From Chelatococcus sp. YT9 (GTDB lineage: Bacteria; Pseudomonadota; Alphaproteobacteria; Rhizobiales; Beijerinckiaceae): a DNA stretch of 64,000 nucleotides. The stretch is from the NCBI RefSeq assembly GCF_018398315.1, contig NZ_JAHBRW010000001.1, positions 3,356,501-3,420,500 of the forward strand, written 5' to 3'. Positions 35,545-45,167 of this stretch are shown one piece after another. The notes under the pieces are model-generated. The model searched no databases and was not told where the DNA came from. It saw only the letters and a program-made list of their open reading frames with translations. Position numbers and translations under genes: made by a program. How positions within the stretch are numbered: the first letter of the stretch is position 1; every line of letters begins with the position of its first letter.

Positions 35545-36648
35545 TCAAGCGATGACCAAACTCCTGCGGGGTTTGGAGCTCGAGCCGACTTTGCGCATGA
35601 CTACATCCCCCGCTCCGATAAGCCGCTTCATCGCCTTCTCAAGGGGCAGTTTACCTATGTGTTCTGCATCTGGCTCTCTCGCAAAAACGGCCGGAGCATA
35701 GTTTTTGGATGGTGTGTCAGACACGACCTGACCTATCGCGTTGAATTTTTTGAGCATCCGCAGAAATACCGCGTCGGCTTCGGCGTCATAGCTGTTATCG
35801 GGCATTCTTGATGTTGCCTCGTCATCGCGCTCGAACGTCCCATCATCCCAGAAGATCCTAATTGCCCGTCCTTTGCGCGAGTAGTTTGCCTTCGGGACAG
35901 TGAGGATGCGGACATCATCACTGTCGTCCTTCCTTCCGGCCTGTAGGTGCAGCCGCGACCGAACAGAGTTGTTCCATGCCGTCGATCCCGAGATACCCGA
36001 ACCATTCATCTTTCCGGCATTCGACGGATGCGTGAGCAGAACAACAGCGAGATCATTCTCGATCGCCAGGGTCCGAAAGATCGATATGAAGCTTCGGACC
36101 TGCACACGATCGATTTCATTTCCGCCAAAGATGTCGGCCAGAGCATCGAGGACGAGAAGTTTCGGCCGAAAGGTGTCACAAAAGGCCTTCAGCTCCTCGA
36201 AAAGTGGCGTCGGTTTGAGCTCGCCACGATCTGGGATCGCCAAGACTGAACTTCCGGAAGATTGATCAAGTATGTGTAACCCAGAAAGGTCATCCCGCTC
36301 GATTTTGTGCCTCCGACTGATGCAATCCAAGCGCCTTCGGATTTCGTCAATTGGATCTTCCGCAGAAAGATACAGTGCAGGGCCTGCCGCCACCTCCATA
36401 CCGAGCCACGGCCGCCCCGTCGCTACCGCGACAGCAAGCTGAAGGGCGATCTGGCTCTTGCCAAGTCCGCCGTCCCCACCGATCGACGACACGGTTCGGT
36501 CTGGGATCAGCTCCGGAACGATCCAAGACCGAGGTAGAGCGGCGCGGTTCATGATGTCGGCACCGCAGTAAAGTTGCTTGAGGGGAGCGAGAACCGCGGG
36601 CTTCTTTATACCTGTGTTTTGCCGGACGGCGAGGCGCTCAGCGCTCAT
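35545..36648 (-). CDS. RepA-like AAA/RecA-fold ATPase (helicase type)
   Basis: 367 residues. Walker A SSIGGDGGLGKSQIALQLA near residue 55-73, then LYLSAEDPIDEIRRRLD, Walker B KLLVLDALADIFGGNE, and a conserved VLLTHPSNAG. This is the hexameric RSF1010 RepA/DnaB-like ATPase group found in plasmids and integrated elements, presumably opening the element's replication origin. The C-terminal part (MLKKFNAIGQVVSDTPSKNY, LPLEKAMKRLIGAG) resembles a winged-helix. It overlaps the next upstream gene by one base and is followed by the phased repeats. Confidence 0.85.
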   Translation of the reverse strand: MSAERLAVRQNTGIKKPAVLAPLKQLYCGADIMNRAALPRSWIVPELIPDRTVSSIGGDGGLGKSQIALQLAVAVATGRPWLGMEVAAGPALYLSAEDPIDEIRRRLDCISRRHKIERDDLSGLHILDQSSGSSVLAIPDRGELKPTPLFEELKAFCDTFRPKLLVLDALADIFGGNEIDRVQVRSFISIFRTLAIENDLAVVLLTHPSNAGKMNGSGISGSTAWNNSVRSRLHLQAGRKDDSDDVRILTVPKANYSRKGRAIRIFWDDGTFERDDEATSRMPDNSYDAEADAVFLRMLKKFNAIGQVVSDTPSKNYAPAVFAREPDAEHIGKLPLEKAMKRLIGAGDVVMRKVGSSSKPRRSLVIA

Positions 36649-36890
36649 CAGGCGATCCTCTCAAAGACGGAACGCCACAGCTCAGCCCTAATCGCACCTT
36701 CCAGCGCCGCGCCTTCCGCTGCTGCGATCCGTGGTTCAATTCCGAAGGCCGTCAGGGCGTTTATGTGGCCCCTGCACGTTTGCGCGATCGAGCGGTTTGC
36801 CGCCTGGGTCGGTAAGTCGGTTGCTCGCCTGACGTTTTGACGGATTATGCCGATGAGGCTCGTCGCGGGGAATGGAACAACATGCGCCAT
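36648..36890 (-). CDS. DUF6074-like small protein
   Basis: 80 residues: VPFPATSLIGIIRQNVRRAT, then INALTAFGIEPRIAAAEGAA and LEGAIRAELWRSVFERIA. The pattern of a short basic helix and a terminal E-x-A-I-R-A-E-L-W-R is the DUF6074 type commonly encoded in Rhizobiales mobile elements. Stop overlaps the RepA-like gene start by one base, so they are one operon. Function unknown. Confidence 0.6.
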   Translation of the reverse strand: MAHVVPFPATSLIGIIRQNVRRATDLPTQAANRSIAQTCRGHINALTAFGIEPRIAAAEGAALEGAIRAELWRSVFERIA

Positions 36891-36902
36891 AAGATACCTC
36901 CA

Positions 36903-37130
36903 TCAAGTTGATTGCCGAGTGTGCTCAATAAGCCACCGAGTAACGTCCTCGTCGCGGTATCGGACCCGCGAGCCAACCTTCACGAACCTCGGGCCTCGTC
37001 CCTTGCTCCGCCACGAATTGAGCGTCGAGATGGACAACCCGAGCCGGGTGCCGACTTCGGAGACGGTTCGAAGGTCGCTCGCGTCACGAAGGTCCTGCTC
37101 AGGAAGTTGCGAGGATGCAATATTACTCAC
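36903..37130 (-). CDS. AlpA/excisionase-like HTH protein
   Basis: 75 residues with a MerR-type winged helix: LRTVSEVGTRLGLSISTLNS, WRSKGRGPRFVKVGSRVRYR and DEDVTRWLIEH. Proteins of this type act as excisionases or operon regulators in integrative elements. It overlaps the following AlpA-like gene by 8 bases and precedes the replication operon. Confidence 0.8.
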   Translation of the reverse strand: MSNIASSQLPEQDLRDASDLRTVSEVGTRLGLSISTLNSWRSKGRGPRFVKVGSRVRYRDEDVTRWLIEHTRQST

Positions 37131-37374
37131 TGGCGTCCTCCTGTTTGCCGTCGCGTTCAGCGACGCGCGCGTCGATGTATTTGGCCAGATCTTCGCGGCG
37201 CCAGCGCCGCGTCTGAGCCGACAGCGCGATGGGCCGCGGAAACACGCCGTCTCGCACCAATCGCCAAAGCGATGATCTCGAAATACCTAGAACTCGACAC
37301 ACCTCCGCTCCGTCAATAAGTTCACTAGCAGTAACCAAGCCTTGTTCCGACACGTAGTTGCTCGCAGTGAGCAT
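37123..37374 (-). CDS. AlpA family HTH regulator
   Basis: 83 residues: LIDGAEVCRVLGISRSSLWR, LVRDGVFPRPIALSAQTRRW and RREDLAKYIDARVAERD, a canonical AlpA arrangement. AlpA proteins activate integrase genes or promote excision. It is the first gene of the AlpA-AlpA-DUF6074-RepA series on the minus strand; the AT-rich 37375-37450 stretch should hold its promoter. Confidence 0.85.
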   Translation of the reverse strand: MLTASNYVSEQGLVTASELIDGAEVCRVLGISRSSLWRLVRDGVFPRPIALSAQTRRWRREDLAKYIDARVAERDGKQEDASE

Positions 37375-37451
37375 GAAACGCTCCTGTTTAAAATAGACAT
37401 CGATTTTGGGGCACAGCAGCGCTCCGTAGTCGGGCGCAATAAATTCAATGG

Positions 37452-38180
37452 TTAACAGGACTTGAAAGTCAAGACCGTTTCGACGAGTTGGGCGTATTTG
37501 CGCCCCGCAGCAACGCGTAGAGCAGAAAAAGCGTCAGAACGTGTACGTTTTTCCAACTCTACCTGCCGCAAGAACTCCTGCCGGGTAGCCTCATCAGCCT
37601 TCGCCCAGGCGTCGAGCAGCATCTGGAGTATCGAGGGCGTCTCAGCCGGCGGCGGAGCGATCCGCTCCTCGGTACCGCGGCGGATCGCGGACACCTGCAA
37701 TTCCGGCGTAGGCTCTCTGGCGGCGGCGAGAAGTACCGTCTGATTACCGGCCACCCCGCGCTTCCGCGCCTCGGCTTTCGCCTCCGGCGCAAGCGCGGCG
37801 ACCTTGACGGCGCGTTCGACGGTTTGCCGGGTCATGCCGAGATCTTTGGCGGCTGCTCTGATGCCCTTATTGCGCGGTTGCTTCCCGCCAGGAGGTGGCC
37901 CAACTTGGGCCACCTTATCCGCCAGCGTCCGTTTGCGCTCATCACGCAACGCGATCCATGATGCGATCAGCTCCCCGCGTTCGATATCATCGATCTGCCG
38001 GCGGTGCAGGTTCTCGGCGATCTCGGCGAGCTTGCCGATGGTCGATGCGTCGGGCGCATCGCCATCCAGCGGCGGCAAGAGTATAGCCGGGATCTCAGGC
38101 CATCCCAGCTCAATCGCTGCCCATAGGCGCCTTTCTTCCGGTCACAGGTGCCGTCAGGCTGCCGCACTGGATCTAGCGCT
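37452..38180 (-). pseudogene. ParB-like protein, 5'-truncated and frameshifted
   Basis: The main frame reads PEERRLWAAIELGWPEIPAI, LLPPLDGDAPDASTIGKLAE, IAENLHRRQIDDIERGELIA, a helix-turn-helix (GIRAAAKDLGMTRQTVERAV) and a helical tail. A stop precedes PEERR, but another frame just upstream reads KALDPVRQPDGT, which is the strand before the ParB nuclease box (PDGT...GERRL). So the gene is frameshifted near 38150 and its first domain is replaced by the DUF4238 gene on the other strand. A TTG at 38078 could still give 208 residues carrying the HTH. Confidence 0.65.
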
Positions 38181-38223
38181 TTTATGGCCCGCAGGTATGC
38201 TGGTGGGTAGGGGGAAAGCGCAC

Positions 38224-39150
38224 ATGACGGCAATCGAGCCATTGCCCTGGAGGCATCATTTCGTACCGGCGTTCTATTTGCGACGCTGGGCCAATAAGGA
38301 CGGAAAGCTCGTTGAGTTCAGCAAGCCCTATGGCGATCAAGTTAAAGCCAAAAGACGACATCCTGAAGAGACCGGCTTTGATGCGCACGTCTACAATGTC
38401 CGCACCGATAGCGGCGATATCGTGCTTTGCCTTGAGAATGATTTTTTCAAAGAACTGGATACTCTCGCCAGCGACGCTCTTCGTCTCATTGAAGATGACT
38501 TCCATAAAACAAGCAGCAACTATAAACTTAGAAGCGCTTGGTCGAGATTTATATTGTCGATGATATCGCGACACCCCGAAGATGTTACAGAGATGGGCAA
38601 TCGCTGGCTGGACCGCATGCTAGATGTTTCCGATAAGTTTCAGATTGAATACAGCGCAGAGAGATCACCCACGGATCCTGGCGAGTTTCGCGAGTGGATT
38701 GCAGGCTTGGAGAAAAGCGAACACGCTCGGCACGCGCTTGAGTTGCAGGCAGAGATGATCGACAGCCCTGTACTCGGCACGATCCTCAATGACATGGAAT
38801 GGTCGGTCATCGAGACCACCGGAGCCGCACACCCCCTTCTGACAAGCGATCGGCCGGTCTCTCGCGTAGGCGCTCTTACCAGCCGAGACGCCTTGATCGT
38901 ATTGCCCATTGGCCCCAGCAGGTTCTTCGTAGCAACTAATGATGCTCGCCACGGACGTTCTATCCGGCAGCTGGGAGCATCAGGCAAAGTTAGGGACTTA
39001 AATCGAGAGACAGTGCAGCGAGCGGTTCGGTTTGTGTATGGCCCCGATGACGCACAACTCGTTTTTGTGCAAAGGCACATGGGGACCTTTCAGCTGCCGT
39101 CACGCTTCGTAGGAGCGCCAAGTCACGCGAGCCGGCGAAGCGCTCGCTAG
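38224..39150 (+). CDS. DUF4238 protein
   Basis: 308 residues. DUF4238 start PWRHHFVPAFYLRRWANKDG, with the conserved HH-VP-YLR-W pattern, then RHPEETGFDAHVYNV and later LLTSDRPVSRV and VLPIGPSRFF. DUF4238 proteins are of unknown biochemistry and frequently sit on mobile islands. The gene is AT-richer than the neighbouring chromosome and is the last gene before the right end, a usual cargo position. It starts about 45 bases from the truncated end of the ParB-like relic. Confidence 0.8.
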   Translation: MTAIEPLPWRHHFVPAFYLRRWANKDGKLVEFSKPYGDQVKAKRRHPEETGFDAHVYNVRTDSGDIVLCLENDFFKELDTLASDALRLIEDDFHKTSSNYKLRSAWSRFILSMISRHPEDVTEMGNRWLDRMLDVSDKFQIEYSAERSPTDPGEFREWIAGLEKSEHARHALELQAEMIDSPVLGTILNDMEWSVIETTGAAHPLLTSDRPVSRVGALTSRDALIVLPIGPSRFFVATNDARHGRSIRQLGASGKVRDLNRETVQRAVRFVYGPDDAQLVFVQRHMGTFQLPSRFVGAPSHASRRSAR

Positions 39151-39205
39151 ACCATGGACTTATCAACAGCAAGCGCCTAGCGTCCTAAAACCAAGGGCCA
39201 GGCCG

Positions 39206-39225
39206 TGACGGTATTTCTGACGGTA
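39206..39225 (+). repeat. Right pair of TGACGGTA octamers
   Basis: TGACGGTA at 39206-39213 and 39218-39225, 12 bases apart, about 75 bases inside attR. Same octamer as the three copies beside the integrase, so they form the right arm of a two-ended site set. Confidence 0.6.
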
Positions 39226-39297
39226 TCCGCCCAAATCGTTGTGATAATTCTCTTTTTAAATCAGCATGATAGGACGCGAATTAGACGCCGCCCCCGG

Positions 39298-39336
39298 CAC
39301 CACTTGCCCCTTCCCAGCTCGTTTCAGCCTAGCTCA
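39298..39336 (+). repeat. attR: right copy of the 39-bp direct repeat
   Basis: One mismatch to 17825-17863. Just upstream it also matches the tRNA 3' end (GCCCCCGG-CACCA) with one G missing. Weaker similarity continues to about 39449, with an identical GCTCACGCATTTGACG at 39434-39449 corresponding to 17965-17979. Confidence 0.85.
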
Positions 39337-39728
39337 GTTTGGCGCAATGCGCCTTTAAAGCCTTTGCGCGCAAGGCCTTTTGGATCTTGATGTGTTCAGG
39401 CTGTTCCCGCGATGACAATCCTGAGGAAGTCAAGCTCACGCATTTGACGAGGCCCCGGGAAGCTCCTGCTTTCGCTCGTGGACAAGCCTCTCCGCAATCA
39501 ACGCCGCCGATCGTTCGATATTTCGACACGCGTTCCGGATGGTTGCGTCGCGGCTCGCATTTGGATTACCCGGATTGAGGGGGCGCGGACTTGGCGAGAA
39601 ATCTTGAGGTAAGCTTGGTCCCTGCTTTTTTTACCCGGCTTGAGGGATCCGATCGCGCCCCCGCGCATTAACTATCCATGGTGAACACACCGGGGGTGTC
39701 GCGCGTTCAGCGCCGGGAAACTCATGCC
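39337..39728. other. Right flank of the element, no gene
   Basis: The first 110 bases are an imperfect copy of the sequence beside attL. The remainder up to the glycosyltransferase start has no supported coding frame. Confidence 0.5.
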
Positions 39729-40901
39729 ATGAGCACAGCGATAGACGGTTCCACGCCAACATTTCTGCCTCGTCCTGTCCACAATGCATTTTCCACCGCG
39801 AGCAAGCCTCTCAGAATTGCCCAGATCGCTCCCCTTGCCGAATGTTGTCCGCCACGTCTCTATGGCGGCACCGAGCGGATCGTGTCGTTTCTGACCGAGG
39901 AACTGGTGCGATTGGGGCACGATGTCACACTGTTCGCCAGTGGGGACTCCCGCACGAAGGCGAAGCTCGTGCCTTGCGCTGAGATGGCGCTGCGGTTGAA
40001 TCCCGCGGTACGCGACCCCATCCCATATCATATGATCATGCTCGATCAGGTGCGGCGCCGGGCCGAAGAGTTCGACGTCCTTCATTTCCATGTGGATCTC
40101 CTGCATGCGCCCCTGATCAATGGTATCGCCAAACGCACGCTTACTACGCTGCATGGGCGGCTCGACCTTCCGGATCTGGAGCCTTTCTATCGGGCTTTCC
40201 CGGAGATCCCGCTTGTGTCTATTTCCGATAATCAGCGCCGGCCGATGCCTCCGGTGAATTGGGTCGGGACGGTGCCGCATGGGTTGCCTGCCGATTTGTT
40301 GCCATTCGTGTCTGAACCACAGGGCGACTATCTCGCCTTCCTGGGGCGCATATCCCCGGAAAAACGGCCCGATCGCGCTATCGCTATCGCCGCGCGCTCG
40401 GGAATGCCGCTCAAGATCGCAGCCAAGGTCGACAAAGTTGACCAGGCCTACTGGGATGAAGTGATCTCGCCGTTGATAGCATCGCATCCCAACGTGACCT
40501 TCATCGGTGAAATCAACGACGCGCAGAAGCCGGCGTTCCTGGGCAATGCCCGGGCGCTACTCTTTCCCATCGATTGGCCAGAGCCCTTCGGTCTAGTGAT
40601 GATCGAGGCGATGGCTTGTGGCACGCCCGTCATTGCTTTTGGCAGCGGCTCCGTGCCGGAGGTGATTGACGATGGTGTCAGTGGGTTTATCGTGCATGAT
40701 GTGGATGAGGCCGTTGAAGCGGTCAGCCGCATCGATGACCTGAGCCGACGCCGGGTTCGGGAGACCTTCATGCGCCGCTTCACGGTGGAACAAATGGCCC
40801 GTGCCTATCTGGCAATCTACCGGGATCTGGTGGAAAGCCGCTCCGGCGAGGCGGAGCGGTCCTTGCCATCCAGGGATGTCCCGTTGCAGGTGGTTGCCTG
40901 A
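39729..40901 (+). CDS. Family 4 glycosyltransferase
   Basis: 390 residues, GT-B fold. N-terminal domain: RIAQIAPLAECCPPRLYGGT, ERIVSFLTEELVRLGHDVTL. C-terminal donor domain: YLAFLGRISPEKRPDRAIAI, LFPIDWPEPFGLVMIEAMAC with the E-x7-E type motif, then GTPVIAFGSGSVPEVIDDGV. It transfers a sugar from a nucleotide donor; acceptor unknown. The ATG at 39729 is preferred, 39678 is possible. It precedes the amylo-alpha-1,6-glucosidase-like gene, and the pair is commonly found together. Confidence 0.88.
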   Translation: MSTAIDGSTPTFLPRPVHNAFSTASKPLRIAQIAPLAECCPPRLYGGTERIVSFLTEELVRLGHDVTLFASGDSRTKAKLVPCAEMALRLNPAVRDPIPYHMIMLDQVRRRAEEFDVLHFHVDLLHAPLINGIAKRTLTTLHGRLDLPDLEPFYRAFPEIPLVSISDNQRRPMPPVNWVGTVPHGLPADLLPFVSEPQGDYLAFLGRISPEKRPDRAIAIAARSGMPLKIAAKVDKVDQAYWDEVISPLIASHPNVTFIGEINDAQKPAFLGNARALLFPIDWPEPFGLVMIEAMACGTPVIAFGSGSVPEVIDDGVSGFIVHDVDEAVEAVSRIDDLSRRRVRETFMRRFTVEQMARAYLAIYRDLVESRSGEAERSLPSRDVPLQVVA

Positions 40902-40997
40902 CCGTGGCAGTGCCACGAGATCCTCGTCGTGCTGCTGCATCAGCTATGCCGACGCAGGCACTGGCCTCAGGATGGATGACGACAGCGGACTGACACG

Positions 40998-43232
40998 ATG
41001 CAGACACGGACGGCTGAGGCTGCGGCGCATGCGCCTGCGCCGCTGAATGTGGGCGATGCGCCACTTGCCCAGTTCTTCATCCCAGCGGCCGCGTCGCTCC
41101 AGGAGCGACGGCCGCGAACGTTGAAGCATGGCGATACTTTTGCCGTTTTCGATCACAATGGCGATGCGCTCGCGGGTCCGGGCAGTCCGGAAGGCATCTA
41201 TCATCGCGATACGCGCCACCTGTCCCATTTCTTTCTGACTGTGGGCGGCGTCAGGCCGATGCTTTTGTCGTCGACCTTGCGTGACGACAATGCTTCGCTG
41301 ACCTGCGATCTCACAAACCCGGATCTCTATGACGACACTGGCAAGCTCGTGTTGGGCCATGACCTTGTCCATATCAGGCGGTCGCGCTTTCTATGGAATG
41401 GTGCATGCTTCGAGCGTCTCTCCGTTCGCAATTTCGACGAGCGCCATCGCAAGGTGCGTATCGAGATCGCATTCGCGGCGGATTTCGCGGATATTTTCGA
41501 AGTGCGGGGGACCCGCCGCGAGAGGCGCGGCCGTGATCACGCGGCGGAGATCACACCGCATTCCGTAACGCTTGCATATACCGGCCTTGATGCCCAAAGG
41601 CGCGAGACCTGCCTCCATTTCGATCCCGCCCCCGCCGAACTCACGCCTTCGGAAGCCGTGTTCGAATTTTCGCTGGCGCCACGCGAGGCTCAGCTCGCCT
41701 TCGTCGAGATCCGTTGCGACGCCGGTGGCCGCAGGGAGCCGTCGGCCCGTCATCATGATACTCGCCGCGCCTTCTTCGTTGCCTTGCGCGATTCGCGGCG
41801 GGCTCTCAGGGCTTCATCGTCCCGAGCCGCCACGGTCGCGACTTCCAACGAGATCTGCAACGAGGCGGTGCGTCGCAGCGTCTCCGATCTCTATATGCTT
41901 GTAACCGACACGCCGGAGGGGCCCTATCCCTATGCGGGCATCCCCTGGTTCAGCACTGTATTCGGGCGTGATGCGCTGATCACGGCACTCGAGATGCTCT
42001 GGCTCGATCCTAATATCGCCCGCGGGGTGCTCTGCCATCTGGCTGCCAACCAGGCGACGCGACACGATCCCGTCGCGGATGCCGAGCCGGGCAAGATCCT
42101 GCATGAACTGCGTCAGGGCGAGATGGCAGAGCTCGGCGAGGTCCCGTTCCGGCGCTATTATGGCAGCGTTGATTCCACGCCGCTTTTCGTGATGCTCGCC
42201 GGCGCTTATTTCGAGCGAACGGGTGATCTCGGTATCATGACGAAGCTGTGGCCGCATATCGACGCGGCGCTCAAGTGGATCGAGACCGACGGTGATCGCG
42301 ACGGGGACGGTTTCGTCGAATATGGTCGTCGCACCGCGGATGGGCTGATCAATCAGGGCTGGAAGGACAGCCATGATTCCGTCTTCCACGCCGATGGCAC
42401 ATTGGCCGCGGGGCCTATCGCGCTGGTGGAGGTGCAAGCTTATGTCTACGGCGCCTGGCAGGCTGCCGCGGGCGTCGCGCGCGCTCTGGGATACGGGCGT
42501 CGCGCGCAGGAGTTCAACGACAAGGCGCGTATGCTGCGCAAGCGGTTTGACGAGGCCTTCTTCGACGAGGAGCTCTCGACCTATGTCCTTGCGCTCGACG
42601 GGCACAAGAAGCCTTGCCGTATCCGCGCTTCCAATGCTGGCCATGCGCTGTTCACAGGCATTGCCTTTCCCGAGCGGGCACCCGTCGTCGTCGAGACCCT
42701 GATGGCGCGTTCGTCATTTTCCGGCTGGGGGGTGCGCACCATCGCTTCCACCGAGGCGCGCTACAATCCCATGAGCTACCACAATGGCTCTGTCTGGCCC
42801 CATGACAATGCGATCATCGCGGCTGGATTTGCCCGTTATGGCTTCCGCACGCAGGCTGCTCGTATTTTCGAGGGGCTCTTTTCCACCTCGCTGTACATCG
42901 ATCACCGTCGACTGCCCGAATTGTTCTGCGGCTTCCCGCGTCAACGCAGCCGCGGACCCACATTCTACCCCGTGGCCTGTATTCCCCAAGCCTGGGCCGC
43001 AGCCGCGCCTTTGTCGCTGATCCAGTCCTGTCTCGGGCTCGGCTTCAACATGGCCGAGCGCGAGACGGTCTTTAATGAGCCAGCGTTGCCTGACTTTCTC
43101 GACGAGGTCACGTTGCGCCGGCTGGCGGTCGGCGACGGGTCCGTAGATGTCGCCTTGCGCCGGGCCGGCCATCAGGTGGTGGTCAATGTGCTCTCGCGGC
43201 GGGGAGACGTTCGGGTGCTGACGCGCAACTGA
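40998..43232 (+). CDS. Amylo-alpha-1,6-glucosidase-like glycoside hydrolase
   Basis: 744 residues. N-terminal glycogen-debranching-enzyme-like domain (FAVFDHNGDALAGPGSPEGI, YHRDTRHLSHFFLTVGGVRP) and a C-terminal (alpha/alpha)6 barrel (YAGIPWFSTVFGRDALITAL, EYGRRTADGLINQGWKDSHD, SYHNGSVWPHDNAIIAAGFA). The family is annotated as a debranching enzyme acting on alpha-1,6 or related glucans, but substrate range is not proven. It lies 96 bases after the glycosyltransferase gene, probably one operon. Confidence 0.88.
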   Translation: MQTRTAEAAAHAPAPLNVGDAPLAQFFIPAAASLQERRPRTLKHGDTFAVFDHNGDALAGPGSPEGIYHRDTRHLSHFFLTVGGVRPMLLSSTLRDDNASLTCDLTNPDLYDDTGKLVLGHDLVHIRRSRFLWNGACFERLSVRNFDERHRKVRIEIAFAADFADIFEVRGTRRERRGRDHAAEITPHSVTLAYTGLDAQRRETCLHFDPAPAELTPSEAVFEFSLAPREAQLAFVEIRCDAGGRREPSARHHDTRRAFFVALRDSRRALRASSSRAATVATSNEICNEAVRRSVSDLYMLVTDTPEGPYPYAGIPWFSTVFGRDALITALEMLWLDPNIARGVLCHLAANQATRHDPVADAEPGKILHELRQGEMAELGEVPFRRYYGSVDSTPLFVMLAGAYFERTGDLGIMTKLWPHIDAALKWIETDGDRDGDGFVEYGRRTADGLINQGWKDSHDSVFHADGTLAAGPIALVEVQAYVYGAWQAAAGVARALGYGRRAQEFNDKARMLRKRFDEAFFDEELSTYVLALDGHKKPCRIRASNAGHALFTGIAFPERAPVVVETLMARSSFSGWGVRTIASTEARYNPMSYHNGSVWPHDNAIIAAGFARYGFRTQAARIFEGLFSTSLYIDHRRLPELFCGFPRQRSRGPTFYPVACIPQAWAAAAPLSLIQSCLGLGFNMAERETVFNEPALPDFLDEVTLRRLAVGDGSVDVALRRAGHQVVVNVLSRRGDVRVLTRN

Positions 43233-43390
43233 GAGCTCGACGTCTTTGGGCCTCCACAACGAAAGATCTGCGGCGATGGTAGCAAATCACCCCGCGTGCC
43301 CAAGATGAGCCCGCGTGAAACCGTTGCGCTCTCCGCTATACAGTCGAAATCATGACCGTTTGCGTGCAATTGCCGCAGTGATGCTACTAG

Positions 43391-45007
<1,617 letters not shown>

Positions 45008-45043
45008 GGAGGCCTCGCCGGGCCCGGGGTTCGCCGTGGCTTA

Positions 45044-45090
45044 CCCCACCCCTTCCCCCTCCCCGCATGGGGGAGGCGGAAGGGGTGGGG
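45044..45090. repeat. Long GC-rich inverted repeat
   Basis: Arms of 21 bases (45044-45064 and 45070-45090) pair with one mismatch around a 5-base loop. The unit (CCCTCCCC-type arms) resembles shorter hairpins at 14349 and 56357. It lies 36 bases after the CoA-transferase stop and may also stop transcription. Confidence 0.7.
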
Positions 45091-45121
45091 GCGAACACTC
45101 ACCACAGGACAGGCAAATAAA

Positions 45122-45144
45122 AAGGCCCGGGCGAGCCGGGCCTT
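45122..45144 (-). terminator. Rho-independent terminator of ftsK
   Basis: AAGGCCCGG (45122-45130) pairs with CCGGGCCTT (45136-45144); on the minus strand the hairpin is followed by TTTATTT. It lies 23 bases after the ftsK stop. Confidence 0.8.
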
Positions 45145-45167
45145 CGCATGCGCCTGGCGGGAGCCGC

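Larger units (their letters stand above)
17830..39336. mobile_element. Integrative element in tRNA-Phe, about 21.5 kb
   Basis: Bounded by the 39-bp repeats at 17825 and 39298, with a tyrosine integrase reading away from the tRNA end. It carries a replication-like module (RepA-type ATPase, two AlpA-like regulators, iteron-like repeats), a partial phage module (S49 protease, tape measure), a second recombinase of the serine class, toxin-antitoxin genes and cargo. No terminase, portal, major capsid, relaxase or type IV secretion genes are visible, so it is not a complete prophage or self-transmissible conjugative element. It may be a satellite-like or decayed phage-related island that needs helper functions. 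Several ParB-like fragments show it has undergone deletions and rearrangement. Confidence 0.85.

Noticed and set aside
35363-35811. Plus-strand frames through the phased repeats
   Set aside because: Composition is driven by the GTTGGA repeats, and most of the length is antisense to the ATPase C-terminus.
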